Counted from the stretch's first letter, positions 27,642-38,471 are shown. The stretch is DNA of 64,000 nucleotides from Apostichopus japonicus (GCF_037975245.1 NC_092573.1:11750001-11814000); one strand, 5' to 3'. Translations and numbers: made by a program. Notes: generated by a model not told the origin, from the sequence alone.

Positions 27642-30600
27642 TCATATATCTCCGTCAAAGAAAATATGTAAGACAGCATCGACATTTCCATCCGTGGCCT
27701 CAAGTGCTCGAATGCTCGCTGCTTCATCTGTGATTCCCATTTCTCTTAACTGTTGAAGTTGCACCTGTCATGAAAAGAAAAATGAGCTTTCAGATGGAAG
27801 GGCCATCACTACTGCAGCCCCTTGCAAATCCGGTTGCAGACCTTTAACAACTGCTATCTGTCTAAGTTTTACTTCTATAACACTTATTTGAGGAAGTGAA
27901 CTTTTAAACACTGAGGTTAAGTAATTAATGTCACTAAATAGTCTAATAGATAGGCCATTAAGTTGGTTCCTCAGATGCAACATGAAATTAGATGGGAAAA
28001 CACAAAGAATATTATAGCCTCGTGACACATGTATAAGCGTTACAAATTTGTCAAGGAGAAATGACATTGATAATTTATATCCTTGTTGTTTAATATGAAG
28101 TGAAAAGACTGGTTCGGTTGAGTTATCAGAGTTTATGAAACAATGGATTAACTTTAATGCCTGCACTGATGAGCCAATGCCATAATCCATCACTAAGCAT
28201 TTTCAAAGATTTTGCATATTTTAAAGCTTAATATATCTTGGAATGCCTATAGAAACATAATTAGCACTCAAATGTTTCTCCTTTCTTCTTAGACCATAAA
28301 CTATCAAGACTAAAATCCACAAAACTGTTAGCAAACTGCTTATCCACTAAAGTGTGTAAGAGAATGTGTAAAAGTAAGAGGGCATGACGTTTCGATTGTA
28401 GCAGGATCTTCTTCAGATGCTGAATGACAAGTTACGTTAACAGAAGGGACAAATACACACACAGAATACAGACAGGTTAATGAGCAGGGTGAACACAAAA
28501 AGAGAAAGATGTATGAGGATTAGTAGATGGAGAGAAGACAGAAACCAACAGGGGGAGGAGAGGTAGGAGATACACTGTCCTTCTGTTACTGTAACTTGTC
28601 ATTCAGCCTCTGAAGAAGATCCTGCTAGGATCGAAACGTCAGGCCCTCTTACTTTTTACACAAGACTAAAATAAAGTGTCTATATTCATCCATAAAGCCA
28701 TAAACTACAATCTTTCATTCTTACAGTGAAGTCCCTTGGTGTTGAACTGTCATTGCTTCCAGCAGTAGTAAGAGTATTGTTTATTTCTGGCTGAGCTGTT
28801 TGCATCGCTTGAGCTAATGCCTGTTGTAAGATGGAGCTGGTGATGCGACCAGCAGCAGCGGCAGCGTTGGTGGAGGAGGAACTCCCAGATGCAGAGTCGG
28901 AACTGGCAGAGGTCGATGGATCGCTGGGGTTTGTCATCGTGCTTTCAAAAGGTCTCAGAAAACCAGTCTATATAAAAAAAAAAATACAATAATGAAAAAG
29001 TTAACAGTAACAGACAAGATTGGTGCATACAAGCCAATTTGACCATTTAAGACATACTTTTCGAAAAGTAAGGAGTCTATTAAAGGGCAGTGTTGAATGA
29101 AACATTGTGCAGGATATTATATTAGATGCTTTTCCGTACTGATTACCACAGATATCCTTGTATTTTTAAACTAGAGCAGCAATGTCTCCAAAATCTCCAA
29201 AGTTTGTACAGTGAAAGGGATATTTTAGTGGGGGAAATATTAAGCTTAACAGGAATACTCCTTTAAGGACTGATGACATTAGTTGCAGTAGTTATATATG
29301 CAATGTGCTGATCAACTGTTAAGACAAGATACTGCTGATGGGTAAGATCATCACAACTGAGCAAATTATTAATGGTTTTATACCAAATATATGTGTATTG
29401 AATGAGTTACAACGACAGAACAAAAGACTTGTTCAAGCAAAAGGAGAGACCAAAGCTAGCCCTTGGAATTTTTCCCAGTCATCTAAAACTTCCTATGAAG
29501 GACCACAAAATTAGAAAATTTACATACATACTCACATATAACAATGTTCGAAGTTGCCAAGGTCAAGGAATAAACAATTGTTGCAAAGAGTCATCAAAAC
29601 AAGAAAATGGTGCCACTTGAACATATAACGGATGAAGGAATTACAGTTTCCTTCAGATACGTGGGACAAACAAATTCTAAACAGTTAAGCTATGAAACAA
29701 TGCTTACACCATATATCTATCTGAAACTTTCCACTGGGAGAAAACCTTTCACGTACACCTAGAGGAAACTACACTGCTACCATGTTGAAAATCCAGTTAC
29801 TAAACTAGGCAATTAAGAAACTACGCAGCGCTAAGTGCAAGGTATTTATTCCAAAACCCATCGCCACAAAACTGCTTTTTCTTATAAAGAGAAGCCATTA
29901 CAATGACAACTTACAAAGCACACTAGCACTTCGTCCGTTGTATCTCCACCACCATGAGGTTCACTTTTCAGTACATGTATGTATGTATGTATTTTAGATC
30001 CTCCTGCAAAGCAGGTACTCGCATAGAAGCCATCATTGGCAATATCAAAGCTGCAAGCAGACCGTAGTCAGTCTCTTAGATTCATATTTAACGTCCATGA
30101 TTATGAATTGTCAATTGTCAACAACTCTGTAACTAGACGACATACATTAATCTTGGAGTGACTCCAACTCGGGACCTTATGATTGAAAGGCACCGGCGTT
30201 AACCACTGAGCTAACACTCCTAACACTCCAACATACCTGTGGTAAGCTTGCACCTCTTGTCTCTGGACCCCTGCCCACTCCAGCAGCTGTCAGAGCTGCG
30301 GCCAACTGTGCAGCTGTGATGCCACCTTGGGACCTTTGACCGGAAGCAGTTGACGGTCCAGCCTATTTGGGAAGTGAGAAAACAATTTTGCATAGGTAAG
30401 GTGAACCTTTTGGCTCAAGAAAGAATAAAAACAAAAACAGAATAGTAGGCATATGGATCTAACAAAGGAATAAGAAAACTCAACAGAACGTTTCAGGAAA
30501 TTTGAATTACTTCTTGTGAATTATCCAATGTCTACATTCTCTCTATAACATTTGGGAAATAATTTATGCAAAATCACATCGCAAAGTGGTCAAATTGCTC

Positions 30601-33600
30601 AGTTCTACCTCTAGACCTTTACAAGAACCAAATCTATCTTCTTTTGGCATAATTGATCAAAGTTTGATGATATTGTATAGTTGGAGGATAATACTAAACC
30701 AGAAAGCTAAATCAGAGAGATTGCCATTACCGCTAACCTAAAAAAAAACAACCCCAAAACAGTTGTGCCTCTTAGCATTATGAAATTCCTGTACACCAGA
30801 TTAGATATAAACTTAAACCACTATTTTTGTAAATGCTATTCAATACTAAAAACCAAAACAGTTTATTTCATAAGCTTAACTATAGTCATTCCAAACAAGA
30901 AAATTTAAGTGAACAAAACTGAAACATATACTTGCATAATTCATACAAAATTGAATAAAATAAAAAAAATTGAATATTTTTAAAGCTGCTTAAAGGAATA
31001 CACTCCTAAATTATAACCACTATTAGGTTAAGTTTACCTCTGAGATATCCATGTCTTCATCTGCAGTAGCATCAGAAAATAAACCTGGAAGAAAATGAAA
31101 CAGTTACTTTTCAGAATTTTGAAAGACACCACATTTGAAGCTAGGATCATCAAAACAACATTTTATATGAAAATTATCAATCTTACTAAAAAAAAAAGGG
31201 GGGAAGAAAAATTACAATTCACCAAAACCTGAAATACCTGAGTGTAACATCTAAAATAAATTTATGTTTCAATAACATTAATCTTGTTGGTAATCTTGAT
31301 CCAGGGCAATCACTTAACACCACCCACCACCCTAATGGAAGCTGGGAGTGAACACCAAGCATCTGAACACTTTCACAGTACTGAAGGAGAAATGCATACC
31401 CTACAACAACATCCCATGGAGAATAAAATCATTTCAAGGAAAGTATCTGGGGACGGTCCATGAAATAAAGGGACTGTCCCGGGCAATGGGGGACATCTAG
31501 TCACCTTTGAGCATACAGTTGAGTGACAAAGATAATCCATGCCGATAGTTCTTTTACAGGTAGAAGCCACAACAAACTATAGTCTGATATGAAGAAATCT
31601 TACCAAAGTGTGGGTCTTGACCAAGCATACTGCCACTTCTAGAGCTGTGGGCAGCTTCCTCGTTCACAGAAGCTGCAATGTTCATGACAGCATGACCAAT
31701 GGCTGGGTGTTCTCTGACAATGCTACCATGACAACATAAAACAAAATGTGTGACCCAATAGACGAACATGATTAGACCACAAATTGGTAGGGGTTGCTTG
31801 TTATCAAATCAATTGCAACATGTATGGGGGCTCATATCAATCACTTATTCTTACTCTTTCTTATCTGATTTTGAACATTCATAGCCTTACGGATTACAGT
31901 ATGCAGGGAATGATTTAACATTGAAATTTTGTGTAGCAGTGTTGAAGGCAGTTACGACTTTCTCTTATAAAATAATATGGTTTCTGTGATTAACAAAAAT
32001 GCTATATAAATATGCACTTGTATAGTATTTTGCCAGGTTTGCATACTGTAGCAATTTATTCCCCAGCATGTACTCGACATAACTGTGTGACACAGTACGC
32101 ATGATGAGCAATCTGCGGTAACCCAAGTGAAACATTCCAACACTTTGTCTCAGCCACTCACCTCCTGACATTTTCGGGGTCAGCGACTTGAACAAGGAGT
32201 TGAGGATCTCGCAACATTGCTGCATAAAATTAAAAACAAATTAGGTAATCAAGTGATGTATATCTCCAGAAAAGTATATTGTTAATAATATTGTTGAACG
32301 CAGTTACAAAATGAAACTTAATGTTTTGGGTTATTGTGTGTTCAATCCCTATGAAAGGGCTAAAAGTGGGTTTGTCATCCATTTGTCATCTGAAATAATC
32401 TTCCAAATTAAAAAAAGAATATAAGCTAACTGTACACTGTTAACAACAACTGCCACCAGACATGAAGTGTAAGCTACATGCCATTCAACTTTCCTCAGAT
32501 ATGTGAGTGTAGGTTAATATATTAACATATATACATATATATACCGACCTCCATATCTAGTAGCTTTGCAATACTCCAGTCCATTGCGCAATTTATTTAA
32601 CTTTTGATTTGGCCCCCCCAAAACGGAATGTTCCTGACCATCTGATTCTCCAGATCACACAGAATACTGTAGCAAATTCTGGCACAGAATTTTACATATC
32701 TACAGTGTTTTGCTAAGAACTTAACCTTCCTAGGTGATTGTTTTCATCACAATAACTATTTATGAACTTTTTACAGTACTAATATATTTACAGTACATAC
32801 ATACTGTACTGTATATATACATCCACATCATATATGGGAATATGAAACAGAAACTACTTGAAAGCCTATCAAAATAGGAAACTGATCAATTAAAATAACA
32901 AATAAACATAAGAAATCAGACACACTAGGCTATGTAAGCATTACTAATAGAAAGTGATTTTGTAAAAAAGTGCATTTTCTCTCTATAAAGAACAACTAAT
33001 AGATTTGAAATACTCACATACAGCTACATGGTCAGCAGACATCCCAGGTGTAGCAGCAATGATATTATCAATAGTTTCTGCACTGGTTAAGATCTTGTGT
33101 ACCTTTTCATGAGTAAACAAAATGAGCATACTTGTACGGCTGATTTATGTGTTGATATGTTTAAGACAAAAAAGATACAATGTTTTGAACAATTGGCACT
33201 CTACAATAGATTAAGAACTTTCTACAGTTTACTTATCACGTAAGCAATCTGGGGTCATAAAATTGTGTGCAAATGAAGAAAGAATTTAGACATCAGCTGA
33301 GTAACTACTTTTAAAGTACTACACTGATCTCACAGATCAGTATGACTCAATTTGACTTCTTTTGTTGCTTACCCTATCCTCCACCCACCCCCACGCCCTC
33401 CAATTTTTCATCTCTTAGACAATTGACCAAGTCTTCTTGTATGACGAGGAACATTAAATCTGTGATACCTTCCAAATGAAAGCAGATATATATTCTTGGA
33501 TGTTTGGTAAATGTGATCATGACAGTTATCTCAGTCACATAATCCATTGTAGATCTCCTTTAAAAAACTAATGTCACCAGGTTGATTCATTAGATATGTG

Positions 33601-36215
33601 GCTTGCAACACGTTAGGAATGTCAAACCCGAAAACAAGAAACTTACAGCCTGTCTGTGACTGGGATTCAAAAGTGCGGCATGGAGGGCTGTCATTAGTTG
33701 GCGGATGTCAGTTTCATCCATCGGGTCTGTGGAATGTAAGCATATCATATACATTTTGTGTAAGATTATTTTTAAGAAAATTTAGTTATATCTTTCAGAG
33801 GCATTTCTAATTACTGAGCCTCGTAGCAATTTCATTGGCTATGTACCACATTTATAAAAAACAACATTGAAGAATTCATGTGGTTAGTTCTAAAGACACT
33901 TCCAACATCATTGAATCCTGGTAAGCTGATGAGAGAAATAAAAAGTTTGCCACCTTTGAGGTAAACATGATATTCAAACCATATCCATCTGTTTAGAATT
34001 CTATACATAAGATATTGTAAAAATACATTTTGAAAATGGTATCATTTCAAAATAGGACCTTTCTGGTCTTTGAGACATGTATGTATGTGCAACAGGAGTG
34101 AAGAAGACCAAAAAGTCATCCTTCTCCAATGTAGTGGTACCGTAGGTGTTGGTCACAGTGAGAAATGATTGATAGCAGATGATGGCAATGAATTACTAAA
34201 ACATACCAAGCTTTGGTTCTTCTTCGGCTAGTTTCAATTTAAGAATATGTATTGTACTTCCAGGCTTCACACCACTCTCTTCTAAGGTTGACTCATCCTT
34301 TAAGAGCTTCCCACAATATACTAGGTCTGTAGAGAAAATCACACATTAACAATTTGTATTAAAACCATGAAATTTCTTTCAAAGATTTAACTTACAGGTC
34401 CTATAGATGTACTTGGTAGTTGGGACATATTGGTAGATGTTTTTTTTTCTTTGGGGGGGGGGGGAGGGGGAGGGAGTATAGGGAGAGATGGTTGAAATGA
34501 AGGCAAGCATGCACAGGTCTAAGAACTTACTAAGGTTAGGCCTACTTAGGGCATAAATTTATCAGGTATTGCATTGCAATATGGTCAAGATGTCCCATAA
34601 GTGATGGAAAGCTTTCCTTGCTTCATGAATGCAGTATAACACCAAACCTTTACAAGTAAAATTCTTTTTATTTCTGATGGAATAGGATAGAACTAATCCA
34701 CAGAGCAAAATCAGCTGGATCTCCATTGGCATTAGGCATAGGCGTAGGAGGCGGGGGGGTGGGGGGCTGGGGGGCCGCAGCCCCCCCAACCAATATTTTT
34801 TTGTGAAAATTCGGGCAATATGCTGAGAATTTTCGGGCACCTACTGGAAGAATAATAATTTGCAGTGTGTTTTTCATTTTTTTTGGGTGAAAATTCTGCA
34901 ATATGCTGAGAATTTTTCGGGCATCTACTGAAAGAATAATAATTTGCAATGTGTTTTTCAATTTTGTGGTGAAAATTCAGGCAATATGCTGAGAATTTTT
35001 CGAGCACCTACTGAAAGAAGAATAATTTTCAATGTGTTTTTCAATTTTTTTGGTGAAAATTCGGGCAATATGCTGAGATTTTTTCGGGCACCTACTGAAA
35101 GAATAATAATTTGCAGTGTGTTTTTTAATTTTTGGGGTGAAAATTTGGGCAATATGCTGAGAATTTTTCTGGCACCTAGTCCAGTGGCGGAGCTTCCATG
35201 CAGTCAGAGGGGGCGGATGCCCCCCTGACGGACTCAAATGGACTGCTGGCGCTCTTTTCAGCTTTTTACCACTTTTTACTTATTCGCGATTATTTACTTT
35301 TTCATTGCGCTCTCAAATACCTATTGACATTTGTCACATTTTGTTGGTGCAATTTTCTGACAAATGACGATGACACCTATTTATTCTTCATTTATCTGCA
35401 AGTTAGCAAGGCCCTGGAAAGGGTCATTTTCGGCGATCTAGGGAGTATCTTACTCAAAAAATTTCTGTACGCTCCGCGCCAACCAATGGCGCTCCGCTTA
35501 GATAGTGTCAAAAGCGCCCCTACAGACCATTCTCTCCCCCTGACCAATACCCCTAGCTCCGCCACTGGCACCTACAGTACTGAAAGAAGAATAATTTGCA
35601 ATGTGTTTATCAATGGTTAAACTTATATTATTATTATTATCATTATTGTTGTAACGACTTCCCCAATAATTATAACCAACATGAAAGGGTAATAACACGG
35701 AAAATGATTTTATGTTATTGGCATGTGATGTTATAACTGATGAATGCCTATATGATATGCACATTAACGTGTGGAACGCGCGCGAAAAATTTTGGTTATA
35801 TTTTTCGGGCAAGTCGTTACAGCCCCCCAAATCAAATGAGGCTCCTACGCCTATGGCATTAGGCCTACCGATAACGTTACTGGCCTCTATATTGTGAATT
35901 TACCAATACTATATATTATTATACTGTTAGGCCTACTGGTATTAAGTTTAAGTTCTGTACAATATAAATGGGTTAGTACTGTATCTGTTAGTTACTACGT
36001 TAGTCTACGCCTAGGGTTGTTGTAGCTTATACAGTACGATCTATATTGTCTAACTCACTAAATTTGTCAGGTACATCCTGCTTCTCTGTTTGTGTTAGGA
36101 CAGAGTGAACCCTTTGCCTGAAATCGGATATTTTGCTTCCAAGGTTAGTCCCCTCAATGCGGATTCTTCCCACTTTACCAGCAAGCTTAACGGATATTGT
36201 ATGCGTCATTTTCAT
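27642..36215 (-). CDS. UBL7: Ubiquitin-like protein 7 (UBL-UBA adaptor), complete
   Basis: Ten coding exons, 5' to 3': 36215-36059 (ATG), 34326-34207, 33726-33647, 33102-33018, 32219-32162, 31722-31604, 31084-31038, 30362-30237, 28967-28725, 27764-27642 (TGA). The total is 385 residues; human UBL7 has 380. Residues about 5-92 form the ubiquitin-like domain, with VYCGKLLKDE and GVKPGSTIHIL. The middle has a conserved helical block (IIAATPGMS, then VADPEN and REHPAIGHAV) and an acidic DADEDMD-like stretch. A Ser/Ala-rich linker precedes the C-terminal UBA domain (346-385), with QLQQLREMGITDE and RALEATDGNVDAVL. UBL-UBA proteins typically bridge ubiquitinated cargo and the proteasome; the exact role of UBL7 is less clear. 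For exon 4 the GTGAGT donor was taken because it alone keeps the frame. Confidence 0.94.
28380..28422 (-). ncRNA. Hammerhead-like motif with compensatory stem I
   Basis: On the minus strand: stem I GCAT, core CTGAAGA, a degraded stem II (GATCC facing CAATC), GAAACGTC and stem I partner ATGC. Compared with the plus-strand motif at 28604, stem I reads GCAU/AUGC instead of GCCU/AGGC, so one pair has changed on both sides and pairing is kept. Stem II has two mismatches and may be too weak for activity. Confidence 0.4.
28604..28645 (+). ncRNA. Minimal hammerhead-ribozyme-like motif
   Basis: Stem I GCCT (28606-28609), core CTGAAGA (28610-28616), stem II GATCC/GGATC with loop TGCTA (28618-28632), GAAA (28633-28636), palindromic ACGT, GTC ending at 28640 and stem I partner AGGC (28641-28644). 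Every invariant position of the CUGANGA/GAAA core is present. As in the copy at 8352, stem III has no loop and would need dimerisation. It is antisense to UBL7 transcription. Confidence 0.55.
29976..30220 (-). mobile_element. tRNA-derived SINE, copy A
   Basis: On the minus strand a tRNA-like head begins GGAGTGTTAGCTCAGTGGTTAA (A box), with a B-box-like GAGTTGGAGTC and a closing CACTCC that pairs with GGAGTG. The body contains GACAATTGACAATTCATAATC and the tail is (ATAC)n. A second copy is at 57191-57426 with the same order and ends. The head stops 16 bp downstream (in transcription) of the UBL7 exon 8 boundary, so the insertion starts within the first bases of that intron. Confidence 0.75.
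34804..35618. repeat. 84-bp tandem array inside a hAT-like element, split by an insertion
   Basis: Units start with GAAAATTCGGGCAATATGCTGAG at 34804, 34889, 34971, 35055 and 35139 (spacing 82-85 bp). Each has CGGGCACCTACTGAAAGAATAATAATTTGC in the middle and a T-rich end. The fifth unit is broken at 35180 by the inner element and resumes at 35569 with CACCTAC. Because 84 is a multiple of three, long frames stay open across units on both strands; this is a by-product of periodicity. Confidence 0.85.
35181..35568. mobile_element. Inner hAT-like MITE nested in the array
   Basis: The ends CCAGTGGCGGAGCT and AGCTCCGCCACTGG are perfect inverted repeats. Flanks CACCTAGT and CACCTACA (6 of 8) fit a decayed 8-bp duplication of the array unit. 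Positions about 35400-35510 carry the shared module (TACGCTCCGCGCCAACCAAT, then CTTAGATAG) found in the elements at 1, 41432 and 63640. It is younger than the host array, because it splits a unit. Confidence 0.75.
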
Positions 36216-36424
36216 TCAAATCTCTCCTTCTTAGGTCCTAGGTGGCTCAAACCTACTGCTACGTTATTCAGTTCATACAGATACAGTGATTACAATTTGG
36301 TGTGTGTGTATTACTGTACATTTGTTGTGGCTGACTAGATACAGTAAAGACTAGGCCTAGGCTCAACATATACCGTACCTTTCTATACGCTATGTTATCA
36401 TCTGGTATTTGACAAAGAAAACAA

Positions 36425-37168
36425 ACCGGTGTGAAGTTAGTTACTCGTTCGACATTCGTAAATGAGTATCTGCTACCTATTCAGTTACTTATGCGACAAT
36501 GGTATCAACGTAACCGTTGTGACCTATGGCAAGACGAATGCTTTCTTACAAGATTTTCAAGATTCGGTCCAAAAGTAAAAGTGGTTTATCTATGGGTCAT
36601 ATGATGTAGAAATCTAGGCTCACAATTCGTTTTGCCCGGTCCAAAGAGTGCTTGACCAATTCAAATGACCACTAATTAAATCATCACTTCTTAAATGAAT
36701 GTAAAAGGGACCTGAAAAAACCCTTTTAGGCCCTAATAAAACACCAGCACGCCTTCTTCCACCCAACCAATGGGCCATATGAACTCTAATGACATTGTAG
36801 AAGCGTACCATAATGCGTCTTGCCCGGTCCAAAGTGTGCTTGACCTGATTAGGCCCTTTTGTCGTGCCTCCGTTACATCTATTTAATAAGTGATGGTGAA
36901 GTGGTCATGTGAATTGGTCAAGCACTGTTTGGACCGTGAAGACGCATTGTGGTAATTTTATACATCGTCTTGAGAGTTCAAATGATCCATCACTGAACCC
37001 TAATTATCTTTGGAAAATACACTAAAATGTACTTCTTCGACGATCAAATCTTGATCATCTCGCACGGAAGCATTCGGCTTTTTATAATTGTATATCATGT
37101 GTACAGCAGTTACTTATTCGTGAATGTCGAACGAGGAACGCGGAATGAGGAACTAACTTTACACCGGT
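36425..37168. mobile_element. Foldback element with two nested inverted repeats
   Basis: Outer arms 36425-36470 and 37113-37168 pair: ACCGGTGTGAAGTTAGTT with AACTAACTTTACACCGGT, and the shared GTCGAACGAG. The right arm has a 14-bp insertion. Inner arms 36622-36700 and 36884-36951 pair over about 70 bp (CGGTCCAAAGAGTGCTTGACC with GGTCAAGCACTGTTTGGACC). A third partial copy lies at 36810-36846. No coding capacity and no certain target duplication. Confidence 0.6.
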
Positions 37169-37208
37169 AAATAAAAACACTGTTGAGAATTTATGTACAT
37201 AACTGAAT

Positions 37209-37391
37209 ATGCTAGCAGCACTTTGGTTGTACGTGCCTTCTATTTGTATTATTTGTCTGTTCATTTTCATTGAGGGTTTTCCGCTTGTGTCTTTTATATC
37301 AGTCATGGTTAATTCAGTTTATTTACTTCTTCAAGCTTTTCGACGCGAACAAGATGCCCATGAAAAGAGGAAGGAAACCTATCAGTGGTAG
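37209..37391 (+). CDS. Possible 60-aa two-helix membrane microprotein
   Basis: An ATG-initiated single-exon frame of 60 codons. Residues about 2-21 and 24-44 are hydrophobic, and a sharply charged tail follows (RREQDAHEKRKETYQW). This helix-helix-charged-tail layout is common in small organelle membrane proteins and is unusual for a random frame in AT-rich DNA. I do not recognise a family. It begins 40 bp from the right arm of the foldback at 36425, with no visible promoter or polyadenylation signal close by. It may be spurious. Confidence 0.3.
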   Translation: MLAALWLYVPSICIICLFIFIEGFPLVSFISVMVNSVYLLLQAFRREQDAHEKRKETYQW

Positions 37392-38170
37392 GCCTCGTTA
37401 AATTTACAGTATTTCGCGCATTTAGTCCTCGTATGCACACTACATTAAATTAAGTAGGCTAAGAACATAGAAATTGATTTCTATGGCTAAGAATGAATGA
37501 CGTCACTACAATGAAGCCACTATTGAGTATTGGTAGGTAGTGTGTCAATTTTGCAATGTGACCGAACGTACTAGTACAGTTGGGTAGCTTTTAAACCTAC
37601 CCCAAGTTTTCAAAAACCACCTTCCTCATCGTGTGAATTTTCAAATACGAGACAAGAATCTTAAGTGCTACTGTATCTAACAACATCAAAACTGTGTACC
37701 CTTTTTTTTCTGATTGGTTAAGTTTAGTAGCATTACTGCGACTCACAGTGTGAGTGGTAACTATAATGAATGCACAGCTATTCACCACTGTCGTTATTAC
37801 TGCCACTATTCATGCACTGCATGTCTGTGACCACATTCAAATGATCTCCTCATGAAGGCAATGTGCATAGTTCAGTCAAGCAGGCTTTTACTTCCTTGCT
37901 GCTACTCACCAGAAAGTAGCCAGTTTATAATTGTTTCAAACTTGCCTACATGATGTGTCACAACATGCAAATTTAGTATTGACTTATGATATAGTTCAAA
38001 GCCTATCATTGTCCTGCCATCTCTTTCAACATGAATGTGAAAATCTTAAATGCAAACTATAGTCCTATAGAGATATAAGCAATGGTTTATAGCTCTGTCA
38101 ACTTGAACATTCTCATATTTCCATTCTTGGCATTAAGGAATGTACTTTAAATTAGTCTGTAACTACTCAC

Positions 38171-38471
38171 TTGATCCACTGTGCACATAAACTTTCTGAA
38201 TTTGTTTTGCATTCTTTATTCATTCTCAAGGTGGGTTTCTGGTCGTAGTAGAGATGGAAAGATGAAGCATTATCATCTTCGATTCGATGAGAGCTGAATG
38301 TTAAAAGATGTGCAGAAGTAATTGGTGATTGCAGTAACTGGTGCGCAAGAGAGCTTACAATTGCCATGCCTTCTAAAGAAGAAGGCATAACATTCCAGCT
38401 CCTTTCTACCACTCTCACTGGATGGGATGACCAAAATCAGACTCAGGGTAGAAAAGTTCTGTGGTTGAACT
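38171..38471 (-). pseudogene. Possible exon pair or gene remnant, unrecognised
   Basis: On the minus strand, two segments have splice-like borders. One is 38471-38419 (acceptor TTTTTTCTTTAG, donor GTGAGA). The other is 38372-38171 (acceptor CTTCTTCTTTAG, donor GTGAGT). They are separated by only 46 bp. Joined, the frame reads SLILVIPS then GMAIVSSLAHQLLQ. This faintly recalls the segment after the DE-box in MutS-family ATPases, but the DE-x-GRGT signature is absent. No neighbouring exons were found. A decayed fragment or chance similarity is more likely than a working gene. Confidence 0.18.

Larger units (their letters stand above)
28317..28660. mobile_element. Short retroelement of the hammerhead-bearing family, copy 3 (longest)
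   Basis: 344 bp flanked by the 12-bp repeat CAAGACTAAAAT (28305-28316 and 28661-28672). The head matches copy 1 (CTGTTAGCAAACTGCTTATCC) and the tail ends CTTACTTTTTACA. Both inverted arms carry a CTGAAGA...GAAACGTC hammerhead-like motif on opposite strands. The centre (about 28440-28590) is unique and AC/AG-rich. Next to the arms, GACAAGTTAC and GTAACTTGTC extend the inverted pairing. It is in the last intron of UBL7. Confidence 0.78.
34737..35855. mobile_element. hAT-like element with perfect 8-bp target duplication, in UBL7 intron 1
   Basis: Termini CATAGGCGTAGGAGGC and GGCTCCTACGCCTATG are inverted repeats, flanked by a perfect duplication GCATTAGG (34729-34736 and 35856-35863). Subterminal G-rich tract and CAGCCCCCC are mirrored at both ends. 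The interior is an 84-bp tandem array, itself interrupted by a second hAT-like element. No transposase. The host gene is UBL7, between exons 1 and 2. Confidence 0.82.

Noticed and set aside
33016-33021. GTATGT as the exon 4 donor of UBL7
   Set aside because: Using it puts exon 5 out of frame (QCCEILN reading). The GTGAGT at 33012-33017 gives phase 1 and the reading MLRDPQLLVQVADPEN, which fits the family.
34668-35237. Overlapping open frames of 64-97 codons with a repeated peptide on both strands
   Set aside because: They lie in the 84-bp tandem array; 84 is divisible by three, so frames stay open and repeat by periodicity. No splice or start context supports translation.
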